Under the pieces are notes generated by a model. That model was not told the origin of the DNA, did not search any database, and was given only the letters and a program-made list of their open reading frames with translations. A stretch of 64,000 nucleotides of DNA, taken from positions 13,286,001 to 13,350,000 of the forward strand of contig JAZBRI010000011.1 of assembly GCA_036874045.1 (NCBI GenBank). Direction: 5' to 3'. Made by a program: the position numbers and the translations under genes. Within the stretch, counting starts at the first letter, position 1, and the number at the start of each line of letters is the position of its first letter. Origin of the DNA: Cymodocea nodosa (Eukaryota; Streptophyta; Magnoliopsida; Alismatales; Cymodoceaceae). Below, in pieces: positions 23,479 to 36,100 of the stretch.

Positions 23479-23945
23479 ATCCTTCTAGCCAGAAATATAC
23501 ATTTACTGTGCCAACAAAATTGGATGCCTGGAATGGCAAAAATGAAATAGCAACAGGCAAATCAAATTCCAGCACTGACGCATGCACAAACTCTTCTGAT
23601 GAATCGTACCACGCATGCATTGAAAGAAAATTCCAGCACTAATGAGAATAGCGAAGGGGAAACACGTCTTACCGGATTGGGAGTGCGGAATCCAGCAGGA
23701 GTGGGACGAACTGCCTGATTAATTAGCTGACTGTGTTATGCGAAGGCAAGAGAATCGCGTCGAGAGAAGAGATAGGGTTTGAAGTTGGACTGGTAGAAGT
23801 GGTGACAAGGAGAATGGCCGTTCGGTGTGTGCCAGACTAGCGATCCGACGGGCGAAGGCGCGGAGATTGCGTCGCCTTCCCGGAATCGTTCAGCGGCACG
23901 CAGGAACATGTGCGGCAAGTGGCTGGATCGCTTCCAGGTGGCCAA
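23479..23945 (-). promoter_or_regulatory. SGR2 5' leader with probable leader intron
   Basis: This region upstream of the SGR2 ATG is clearly richer in GC than the spacer to its right. A minus-strand donor GTAAGACGTG near 23673 and acceptors near 23506-23530 (CATTCCAG or GGCACAG) suggest a leader intron of about 150 bp. A 69-codon minus-strand upstream frame starting at 23945 would lie in the leader exon if transcription starts that far out. Transcript data would decide the start. Confidence 0.45.
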
Positions 23946-26400
23946 TAGCTATGAAATTTTTTTTTAAGTCGTTGGACGTGAACTTCCATTTTTAAAATAA
24001 TTATTAAAAAAATCGGATAGATTAATTAATGTTAAATCTAATTATTTTTTTATCAATATAAAAATTTCAATCATAAAATTCAAACTCGCATAAATTAATA
24101 CAATAAAAGTTCTTCACTGTCATTAATATACTCTTTTATGTATAATGTAAAATACAATTAACCATAGTGTAAAGATAAATGTCTAAAATAAGGTCGCATG
24201 ACCAAAATAGACCTGAGATATTAAAAGATGCCTGATAATAAATAATGACGAAAGAAGAAAAATATGAATTTTCTTTATCGTAGTAAATAATACTCACCTA
24301 ACACAGTACCTATTTGTAAAGACTAAATGGTCAGAAGCATAATTTATTTTAGAATCCTACGGTACGTAAGAAAATTTCCTTGTTGTGTACATCCAAACAA
24401 TTCCAAATTGTTCGTTAGATGCAAAGATTTCAAGTCATTCAAAACTTCACATTAAATGAATGCAACTGAAATTTTAGAATTCTTATTAAAGTATCCTTGG
24501 GATTGCTGCATCATTAATAACTGGATTAAAGTATCCTTTTCATTGTTGCATGATTACGATCAAAGTAAAATAGATTATGAATTTTAAACAATAAACAGGT
24601 AATTATTAAATTTTTTAGTAATACGTAACTAAAAAAATATCTAAATTTAACGATGCCAAGATCATCAGTCTCTCGGTCATCTCTCTTAACTCTGCTACAA
24701 TTTAATTGATTGTGAATTAAGAGATCATTAAGTGTGGCATTTTTGAATTAGGAGATCTACATCAACCTCCTAATGCAATATGAAATCAAGCAAAGATTTT
24801 CACAAAGTAACCAATGAATGTGATAAAGAAGTCCATACAAAATTTTAATAACTTGAAATTTAAAAACTTTAACTTCTAAATGTAAGAAATTGGTAGATAT
24901 AACGATAAGAAAGAAAATTAAATGGGTGGGAGAAAATTTATGTTATTAGTAGATAATTGTTTTAAACTGTGATATATAAGAAAATTAAGTATAGAATGAA
25001 AATGAAATAATAATTGATAAAAGTATAAGAAATGAAGTTGTTGAGGTAGCAAAGATGAAAGATAAAATTATAATGATTATTATAAAAAAATAGTGCATGT
25101 ACTTTACAAATATGTTTGGAAGAAATTATTAATATATATTTTAGATAGTTTTGTTTATGATTTATCGAAGAGGAGATAAACGTACTAGTGTTGTAGAATT
25201 GAATAAAGACTTTTCAAAAGTCTCGATTTAACTTTAATGACCTTCTTATTGAAGTGTGAGTTCTACGGAAGAATTATCTAAGTCTAACAAAGACTCCTGA
25301 AAAGTCTTTATTGAACTTTAGTAATTCAATTATCAAAGTCTATGAAAAAATTTTAAAAAAATTAATGATTTTATAAAATTTATAGAACATAGTTAATATG
25401 TTATTTCAAAGTGTCTATGTATATTGTTGTCGCTCGTAATAAATTTATCGTAAGTATTAACAACATAAGGTTGCGATTTAACATGTTTACTACGAGCATT
25501 CGACCTCTCTTCTCTTATTTTTCATGTTTGTCTTCTCACATCTGCAGTTTGTTGAAATATACAATTGACGAGAATATAAAGATAAATGTAAGAGGATAAA
25601 AGAGAGAGAATTAATTACAATGACTGAAATGAAAGAGAATGACAAGCATACTAGATATACCAAGCTAAGTGAAGAGATTATATGCATTTAAAATTGAATT
25701 TTATAAAATTTAATAGAAATAAAATTTAAAATTCAAGTATTTATTTAATAAAAATTAGTTATTTATGTATATAACATAATTAAGTAGAATTGATTTATAT
25801 ATATTTGTTTATAATAATAATGTAATATAATTATTTGTAATTAATTTATTGATGAAGTTTTAATTAATAAATTGAAATAATTAATCAATTAACACATTAC
25901 GTAATGATACAATTAGATCTTTATATATCATTTACCATTTAATTAGATATTTATATATTTTTAAAATTAATAATAAATATTTTTTTATAATAAATGTTAT
26001 TTTTAGATTTAAAAACTACAAGTATTATTTTTTTCAATAAATTATGCAAGTTTTCAAACTTGTACTAGGTATTACATATTAAATATTGATTTTACAACAT
26101 GAATTTTTGAAGATTTCGATGTTTTTAGGTGAAAAAAAGAATTCTAACATTTTACAAAGAAATAAAAATAAAATTCTGTCAACATTTATTTTTCTATAAA
26201 GTACAAACACAAACACACATGTATCGAAATTAAAGTAATTAATCTAAATTACCCTAAAAGAGTAATTGACTGGACGAGACATCGAGGCACACACAAGACG
26301 AGGGTAGGAAACAAATCCAAATTAATCTAAACCTACGTTAAATATATTTGCGACATTTTTACGGTAGACATTGACATTTTCATCTTCCCCTTGAATTCCG
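23946..26400. other. Divergent spacer between the SGR2-like and kinase genes
   Basis: 2.4 kb of very AT-rich DNA between two genes read outward, holding promoters for both. Open frames at 25411-25687 are short and unconvincing. The only structured element I see is the inverted repeat at 25197-25318. No transposon protein remnants were recognised. Confidence 0.6.
25197..25318. repeat. Small foldback inverted repeat
   Basis: Left arm AATTGAATAAAGACTTTTCA and right arm TGAAAAGTCTTTATTGAAC pair over about 20 bp with few mismatches, around a 65-70-bp loop. It may be a short MITE remnant or form a hairpin in RNA. Confidence 0.55.
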
Positions 26401-27108
26401 TTCTGATTTAAAAGGTGCAGGCACGCCTTGTCTTTCCCTCCACTCTCCATACTTGCACGTCGTGCTCTCCCTCTCCTCCTTCCCTCCATCTGTGTCTCTG
26501 TCTCTCCCTAGAACCTCTTTCTCTCTCTAGTTCTTCGGCAATGTCCATCCATCTCAGAACTCTCTCCGGGAAGAATTCCTGCTTCGGATTCCACGATTAA
26601 ACGATCACTGGTTCTATTACTACTGCGCATTTCAGTGTTTGCTTCCTCAATCTCTCCCGCTCTTCATATTTCGATGTCTCCAATCCCCCCAACTCTCTTC
26701 GTCTCGGACGAAGAATTAGGCTTGAATCCTCACGTCGCGATGCTTTCTGTTTTGATCAGACGTATGTGACCTGTCTACTCTTCTTCACATCCAGTTTCCT
26801 ACAATCTGACGAAGAGATTTTGTGATTGTTGTATGATATTGATAGGCGATCGATTTGATTGCGGAAGGCTTTGACAGATCGGGCAAGTTTGTGCCGGGCT
26901 TCTTTTGGTTTGTAAATAGGGGCATGAGTTCTGGATTTCTTCTGGAGGGAAAATTCCGTTCCGTTCTTTGTTGGGATTTACTTTTATCAAGCCAGACACA
27001 CACACTCCTCACGAAAATGCAGCTCGATATTCTGGATATCCGCCAGGTGCTCGTGAGAATGCGTTTTTAAGCTTTGACGCATCATTGCTCGGTCGTATTG
27101 GCGTGCAT
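26401..27108 (+). promoter_or_regulatory. Kinase 5' leader, CT-rich, with uORF
   Basis: TTTAAAAGG near 26407 may serve as a TATA-like element. 26425-26535 is strongly CT-rich (repeated CTCTCTCC/CTCCCTC), a common feature of plant leaders. A 19-codon uORF runs 26541-26600. A possible short leader intron could run from the donor-like GTATGTG near 26762 to an AG near 26845. No in-frame ATG precedes the chosen kinase start. Confidence 0.45.
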
Positions 27109-30100
27109 ATGGGCTGCATTTGCACAAAGGTAACCCCTCCACCAGAGCAACCTGTAGTAGACATCTATAACACGAGTTCGAACAACGACTCACGGCGGAT
27201 CGTTACCCCATCGAATACGGCGGACGTTGTTGGCGCTGGAAGTCTTTCTGTGTCGAGAAATGATAGCCGCACAAGGCTGACACCAAGGGGGCGGGAGAGT
27301 TTTTCCCGCGCTGCTCCAACATTCGAGGATAAAGTGTCTGCCCCTGCGGTCGGTGAGGTACCGTCTCCGAGGGAGAATGGTGGGCACAGCAAACTCACTA
27401 CACTGGATAATGGGCCAAAGAAGCCTATGCTAGGTGCAATTGCTACTCGTATTCCAAATGCAGTTGAAGCCGAGCAAGTGGCTGCTGGCTGGCCGTCTTG
27501 GCTTGCATCAGTTGCCGGGGAAGCAATAAAATATTGGATTCTAAGAAAGGCTAGTTCCTTCGAGAGATTGTACAAGGTGAGATTTGATCACTCATGTCTC
27601 CTTTTCTAGTTTTCTTGGGACAATTTTTCCCATAAATGATCATTTTTTTTGTCTCTTTCAGTTTCATTCCTCACATCCAATAGTCTAGGAAATTCTTCCA
27701 GTGGAATGATTCTTTGCTTATTCTATCATCATTGCTTTATTGTTTGATGACTAGCCGGAGTAAGAGAGCAAATCATAGGGCTGCTCTAAAGTTTGTTTGA
27801 TGAAAATGATATACGAGTGCAAATCATTGAGAAAATTCCTTTTTTAATACAATCAATGGGGGATCCTATTAGAAATTGAACTTTTTTTTGAAAAGGATTA
27901 TCAAACTGAACTTACCTGTTTTCAATACAGTCAATGTGCCTTACACCTGGTAAGATCAAGATGTCTTTTGTTTGCCATTGTGACGTTTTTAACATTTTCT
28001 ATACATATATCTTTTCTGACGATGGTACACCACAAGTTTGAAGTGCTGAAGAACATTTATCTGTCTGTCAGATTTTTTGCAGGTCATATTTTTACATAAT
28101 AACAAACGATTGTAGTGAAATTAGATAAGCCTTTCTAAGCTGAAAAATTCCTATCTGCGCTATACACTTATAGTGCTCATTAGGAATAGTCTCATGTGTT
28201 ATAGTGTGAGAATAAATGATGTATTAGGTTTATTTGTATATTATAGGTTTAGTTCCACATTGGTTAAGTCATGCTTATATCTCTTATGTAGTCTTCATAC
28301 ATAGAGACTTTTTTTTTGCTAATAGAATTAATTTCCACTTCTACCTATTTTTTATATTATTACATGGTATCAAAGACTCCAACATCACTGTTGATTGTAC
28401 CTAGGCCTTGTTAGGCCGATGACATCTTTTCCTAGGCTTGTGCTCTATTTTGTAGTCTCTCCTAAGGTTGTCGTTCTCTCATCTAGTTGTTGTTGGAGAC
28501 TCCCCTAATAAGCTTTCAGTAATGGCCTTGGCCAGGCTTATGCTGGGATCAAAGTGGCAATCTTTCAAACCCTACTATTGGTGCCTGAGCATGAGGAAGT
28601 TGGGGTTCACCTTCCTATCTTTTGTCTCCTATTACACAGAGTTCATTGATTTTGTCATGTTATCACCACTTGCATCCATTAAGGTTGCAGGGGGAGATAG
28701 ATGAATTGCGGACAAATGGGGAGAAGGAGAAGAGAATGGAAAGAAAAGAAAGGAGAGAGAAAAAAAAAGAAAGAAGAAAAGAAAAAGGAGAGAGGAGGAA
28801 TGGAAAAAAGGGAAGAAAAATTTAGAAAAAGAGAAAGAGAAAAAGAAGGAAAAATAAAAAATGGTAGAAAGAAAGAAAAAAAAGGAAAAATTGAGTAAAA
28901 CAAGTTTAAAAAATGGTGAAAGTAAAAAAATTACTAAAAAAACCTAAAGGTAGATCACAATTATCTGCCTACTTTCTGTAAATAGGTCATATTTGTTTAT
29001 TTGTTTTATTGGCTTAGATTTTATCTGATAGTTAATTTACTATTGTCTAAGATATAATTCTTAGATTACTACCTTTTACTAATACTTTTACTACAACAAT
29101 TGGTTTTCTACATCAAATTGTATTGGATGATTAATTTGCTACTATTTGAGATATGGTTCTCAGATTATTACCTTTTGTTGCTACTTTTGTTACAATAATT
29201 GATTTTTTTATATTCCTCTATGTATCTATAATTTCTCGTTATGTTTGTTGAATTGTTATTGAGTTTGTTGTGTTTTGTGTTATTGAGTTTGTTACAAGTT
29301 GGATGCTCTATTTTGAGGAGTGTGAGAATAAATAATATATTAGGGATATTTGTGTATTGTGTGTTTAGTTCCATGTTGGATAAGTTATGTTTATCTCTTA
29401 TCTTGGCCAATAGAATTAATTTCCACTTCTACCTATCTCTTGTATTCCTACTTATAGAATCTATATTTTATCTAATAGGTTAAAGTACAAATAGAGATAT
29501 TATTATTTGTTATCGAGTTTAACAACATATTTCATTTTTATTATTGATTTATTATGATCATTAACCTATATAATATTAATTTGTCTATAATACTAAAATA
29601 TTAATATATTTATATTTATGATCAAATCTTTAGTTAAATAACATAAATTTAAATATTTTTTCACAATTCTTAATTAAGTAGTTTTAAGTCTTCTACTTTT
29701 TTTTTAGTTTTTTTTAGACCAATTAGTTTTTCCCTTATAACTAGTATCTTTGACTTCTTAAGAATATGATCAAACTATTTGAGTTGATTTTCCTTTGTCT
29801 TATTTTCATTTGATGCAACTCCTACTCTATTCCTAAGAAAATTATTTTTTAACTCATCCCTTATCATATTACCATTCATTGATTTAAACATTCACATCTT
29901 TGTAACCCTACCTTTTTGTATATGATCATACTTTATTATTTAACATTTTGAACCATAAGGTAAGTTTATTGAGTAATAGTTTTATAAAATTTTCCTTTTA
30001 ATTTTAATGACATCTTCTTATCACATAATTCTCTAAAAATATTTATTCATTTTATCCACCTTACTTTAATCCCATAAGTAATATCTTCTATAATTTCTCC

Positions 30101-33100
30101 ATTGCTATTTATTATAAATTCTAAGTATTTAAAAGTTTTACTTTTATGAGTCTCATAACCATCTAATTGTAAAACTTCATCATTATTTTTATCTTTGTTA
30201 AACCTATATTTTATATATTTAATTTTTGACTTTCTCAATTAAAATCCTTTGGACTTTAAAGTATGTCTCTATGCTTTTTAATTTAGATATTATTTTTTTT
30301 TGCTTTTGTTAATCAAAATTATGTCATTCATTTTTATAAAGGATTGGCAAATTTTTATAGTTAGATGAAGAAGCACAAATGAAGAAGAGGAAAGATGGAG
30401 AAGGGAGATGAGTAGCACGTGAGTAAAAAAAAAGAGGTGACAGCCAAAAAACTGAAAAAAATGCTACACAAGAACAACGAAGGGGATGAGAGATAGATAA
30501 GAACGTGATGTTAAAAGAAGAAAGAGAAAGTGAGAAAGATTGAAAAAAAGGAAGGAGTGCAAATGCTTTAAAAAAGAAGACAGAAAAAAGGTAGGGAGAG
30601 AGAAAGAGAAATGGGAGATCTGAGCGGTTTTTGGAATAAAAAATATGTCAAAGAATTTTTAGTGGAACAAGTAACGAAAATCATATCAAACTAAAAAAAA
30701 AAATGTTCTCAATAAATATACCATTATTGCAAGTTGTTCATATTAAATTTTTTGCAATGGGGAAGGGTGCAAGAATAAATAAATCATTAAATAGATATTT
30801 TTAGTAGGTTATTTGTAGATGAAGTATAGGTTACTTGTGGGTTATGTAATTGTTCTCCTGTATATAAGTGATAACTTTAGTCATTAATGACAATCTCTTC
30901 TAGTCTTCTTCTTCTTCTTCTCAAAATCTAAACTAGAAAATTGAAGTATTTTGAATAAACAATGTGCTATGGAGTCCTTATGGTATTAATTACCTTGATC
31001 ATCAGTGAGAATATATACACGATCATATTTAATTGCATTTAGGTAATATGGAGATGGTATGTGACTAGCTGAACCAAGTTACTGCATTGCACTTCTATAG
31101 TTTTGTTTATATCCTTGGAAACTCTTACGAGAACCTGCATTTTTGGATGCTAATTGGTCTATATCATTTCAGATTGGTCAAGGAACATACAGTACTGTAT
31201 ACAAAGCCCGTGACCTTGAGACAGGGAGGGTTGTTGCATTGAAGAAAGTCCGCTTTATTAATATGGATCCTGAAAGTGTGCGATTTATGACAAGAGAGAT
31301 TCACGTTCTTCACAAACTTAATCATCCAAATATTGTGAAGCTGGAGGGTTTGATTACATCAAGAACGGCAGGCAGTTTATATCTAGTTTTTGAATACATG
31401 GAGCATGACTTGGCTGGGCTTACTGCAAATCCTAGTATTCAGTTTACGGAGCCACAGGTTCTTATTCCAATCATTTTATTAATTTCAGCTTTGCATTTAG
31501 TTGATGTGCTCAATCTATTTTCATCTTTTTTCGTGATATTGTAACTGTAGATCAAATGTTACATGAAGCAGCTGCTCTGTGGTCTTGAGTATTGTCACAA
31601 TCATGGAGTTATGCATCGAGATATCAAGGGTGCAAATCTTTTAGTTGATAGTAGTGGCATTCTGAAACTAGCAGACTTTGGATTGGCCACATTTTTCAAT
31701 TCTGATAAAAGACAACCATTAACTAGCCGTGTTGTGACACTGTGGTATCGACCACCCGAGCTTTTATTAGGTGCTACAAACTATGATTTTACAGTTGATT
31801 TGTGGAGCAGTGGTTGTATTCTGGCAGAGTTACTTGCTGGAAAGCCTATCATGCCTGGAAGAACAGAGGTACTTGTGACCTTGTTATTAATTTTTCTTGG
31901 TTCTGTTTCACTTCCTAATTCAATTCAAAACATAATGGTGGTAAGTTTATGTCTTTATGTTGAAACTTTTCCTTTCTATAACGAAACTATGATGCTAGAA
32001 ATTATGTTGGATCTCATATTACTTGATTATAAATTAATGAAGTTCATTAAAATCAGTGAATTCAACATTATTTTTGTGTCAAGCTTCAGTCTAACAAAAA
32101 ACTGATAGTGTTGGACTTCTGTGAAAGTTTGTGAAATAGATGGAAGCCTACAAAAAATGTCCAAAAGCTACAAATTTGGCATGGAAATTTAGGACAAGTT
32201 AAAGTAAGTAGTGACACACATTAAAAAATTAAATTGAAAATTTAGACATTTATTACGTTAAAACATGGCATTCGTTTGAACCTAATATGCTAAAATAGAA
32301 GACAGTGCTAAAAATATACAAAAAATTATAAAAATAATACTAACTTCATAGAAACTTATACCATGAATGGAAATCCATATCGGCATGCATCACTTTTTCG
32401 CCAAAATGTTGGCAACATGTGCTAGTTTTTGATAGGTCAACATGATATGCTGGGGAAAGTATTGGTTTACATGTTTCAATGTAATGTTGGTAAAATGTTG
32501 ACTTTGGCACCATGTTGGTTGATATGTGTAATTTTTTTGACTTGCAGGTCCCCATGTTAGACGACATGTTCACTACTAATGTCATGATACCCCTTCATTT
32601 CTACAGAACCGTCTATTTTTTCTTGTCCTCTTCTGATTTTCTTCTCCTTGAACTTTGGAATTTGTGCTTCTGCCACATGCCTTTTCAGAATTTGTGCTTC
32701 TTTGTCGTAATCTTTATTGCTTCACTAGAATCTTCTCTAAGTTTTCATGTGTTAATAATGTAGTCACTACAGTACAAAAATCTCTCAGTTGAAACTAGAC
32801 TTATGACAAAAATCTTATTACTACATTTTTCATTTCCTTCATGTTGTATACCCTAGTTTTCTTGTTTTATTTCTATTGCCTAGCTACATTAAAGACCTAC
32901 CAGACCTTTTTGGAATCAACCTCTAGTTGCATGACACTCATCTCTGGGCAGCACTTTTCTAAAGAAAATAAAATTACTCAACCCCGGAATGAATGTTCTG
33001 GCCAATTTGTCATTCTTTCCTTAATTACATTATATGTGTGTTAGATTTTTTATATTTATTATCATTATTGGGTCTACAGGTGGAACAACTGCACAAGATA

Positions 33101-36100
33101 TTTAAACTCTGCGGTTCACCCTCTGAGGAATATTGGACGAAATCAAAGTTGTCACATGCCACGAGTTTTAAACCTCAACGCCCATATCAACCTAGTATTA
33201 TGGAAACATTCAAGAACTTCCCATCTTCAGCTTTATCTCTTTTAAATGACCTTCTTGCAATTGAACCAGATCATCGTGGAACAGCTTCTACTGCCTTAAA
33301 GAGTGATGTAAGTTTGATATTTGCACCACACTGACATGCACTGTACTACAACTTATGCATTTATACCAATCTTCTCTTTTGCACAAAAAATTAAATTAAT
33401 GTCTTTTCTTTATCAATTATGTAAATATTGCATTATTGGATGCATTATTACTTGGTTTCAATGTTTAAAAAAATGGAAAATGGACATTAAATGGATAAAA
33501 AATTAACACATTTTTCTAAAAAATGGGGGTTTGAACTGACATTTTTTGAAAAATGGTATAAATTAAAAATGAATAAATATAAATAAATTTACAAATATAC
33601 AGGTATTACAATTATCAAAATAAATAAATTATAATTCAATTTTAAAAACATGTTTTTATTATTTGTAATTGTCACTCAAGAATAAATATTTAAATTCTAA
33701 ATATACTACAACAACAATAATAACAATCCTAACCATAATCTCATTGCATGGGGTTGGCCACATGACTTTTTTTCTTTCATGTGTTTCTATAACTTTGAAA
33801 CAAAAATAAATATATAAAGTATAAGTAAATTTATAAACAACAAAATAGTATAATTATATTAATGACAATAACTCAAACGATGAAATCTAAAAAATAAAAA
33901 TGGCCATTTAAATGGTCAAAAATGTGGTCAACCCCACATATTGGGATTGGCTCAGATTGTTGTTATTATTGTATTTAAATGGCCAAAAATTGAAAATGAT
34001 TGTTTTTCTTAGAAAAGGGAAAAATGGCTGTCTAAATTTAGGGGTTAGGGACCTCAAAAACATAAGGAAACTATCGAGGGAGACTAAGCCTAAACCTCGA
34101 CCAGAAAAAAGGCAAATACATCAAAACAAAGATGACAACTATTTAAATTTGACTTTGGCGACAATTTGGGATCTTCCATTTCTTTAATCAAAATTGTGCC
34201 TTAGAAGCTAAGGGCAGATTTTTGCAGCCTAAAAAGGAGGTACAACATTTTTGATTAAATCCTCAAATACAGCAGGGCATCCGCTAGACCATTTCCTTCC
34301 CTTAAAATATGATTTAAACTGTGAGTTTCGCCAATATGCAAAAACAACTCCTATTTTAGATTGGTACCATCATAGACAGGCCAAATTCCTTATTTATGGC
34401 AAGTGCAAGCTTCCTAGAATCCACCTCCATAACAATCTACTCCAATCTTAGTGATCTTTCCATACATAAATGTAATCCATCACATAAGGCTAGACATTTG
34501 ATGAGTAGAGAGTTCCCCAAACCATAGTAACGACAGAAAACAACAATAATATTACCAGTTGAATCTCATATACATCCTCCCCTAGCCATCTCTCTTTTGA
34601 GTCACAAGCGCCATTGGCGTTCAGTTTAAGAAGACCTGGACTGAGGCAGGACCAACCAATCCAACATGGTAGGACAAATCTTCCCCTCAAAGTATAAACA
34701 AAAATACCAAAGGTTAGTTCTACATTAGCTAAATCTACCTCTACTCTTTTAGTAATATTATGAATCCCACCTGCACAACCTTCATAGAGGGATTTGCATC
34801 TCTCTTTCCAAAGTTGCCATAGAAAGTAGGCAACCAAACATATGCAGAACATAATTCTCCTGCTCTTGGATTACATTTTAAGGGAAATTAGAATAAACCT
34901 CTTCCATTCAACCTGATCATTGAGATTAATATTAAATCTCTTCATCCACCAAATACGTCAAAGAAAGGCCCATTCATTTTTAAAGAGAAGATGCTCCACA
35001 AAATTAACAATAGGACATATCCAACAGCACAAACACTTTGTCGCCAAATGGATGCCTATACATTTGAAATTTTCTTTTGTAGGTAAGGAAATATTGAAAA
35101 ATCACCATAAGAAGAAAGGAACTCTGGTTGGGATATATTTATACCAAACCTCAGCATTCTAGTCAACACGGTTCCCTTTCATTCTGACAACATTCCAGGT
35201 TGCGGAAGTAGGTAACTAACCAAGAGTATAAGGCCAACAAAATACATGATCCTCATCCTTGATCATTTGCAGTTTACACATCTCATTTTGAATATTCACA
35301 AGCAGGTCCAGCCCCTCCAAACTTCTTGGATTGCAAACAACCTCCTTCACTAATAAAGGAGTGCACTAATCAGAGAAGAAATCCACCAGATAGTCCTTAT
35401 CTAACCACCAAATCATCCTACAAGGGGACCTCACCCTACCACCTGCCCATTGAGCAAGGCTAGCAATAGTCTTCCACGTTAACATCAATTTCATCTACTT
35501 GATAGGTAAGGAAGATATGTCAACTGTGTTTAAAAGATCATATAGTCTAGTCATCACATATGACCAAAGGGAGAAGCGTTGGATGAGCCTCCAAGTCATA
35601 TGCATTTGGAGAGTTTTCATCATATCTGTGAGATTATGAATACCTAATCCCCCTTCCTTCATAGGCTAAGTGATAGAATCTCATCCAACCCATTGACACT
35701 TATGGCCCTCTAGGAAAGAGCCCCAAAGGAAATTTGAGCACATTTTCTTGATTTTGTTCAATATACATAAGGGAACATTGTAAATACTGAGGGTATGGAT
35801 CAGGATGCTCGTAAGAACATGAGGGACTTATTGTATTCATTAATAACTTGAACTTAAGACATTCTTAGATATATATCTTGAAGTCTATAAGAACAACAAA
35901 AGATCTTTTTGCTATTGCATGGCTGCACCACACATGCAACAAGCAGTGTCATCATTTAGAAGAACAATAAAGAAACCATGTTGCTTTATCTAGGCAAGAG
36001 ATGTATAGAACCGTAGCCTGTTTTTACATGAAAGATAATATGGCTGAATATTCACTTTCAACTTTGAAGTGATGAAAACTTGAATCTATAAACACTGATA

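Noticed and set aside
26968..27108. N-terminal extension of the kinase frame
   Set aside because: The frame is open upstream but contains no ATG. MGCICTK is the first in-frame methionine and carries the family lipidation motif.
27165..27575. 136-codon minus-strand frame over kinase exon 1
   Set aside because: It lies exactly opposite the conserved kinase exon and has no family resemblance.
28622..28903. Lys/Glu-rich and Phe/Ser-rich frames in the purine tract
   Set aside because: Low-complexity translation of a polypurine repeat inside an LTR element.
31869..32105. Continuation of the kinase frame past exon 3
   Set aside because: A strong GT donor follows GRTE, and the next conserved block ([11 protein letters not shown]) is at 33080. 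The read-through sequence is intronic.
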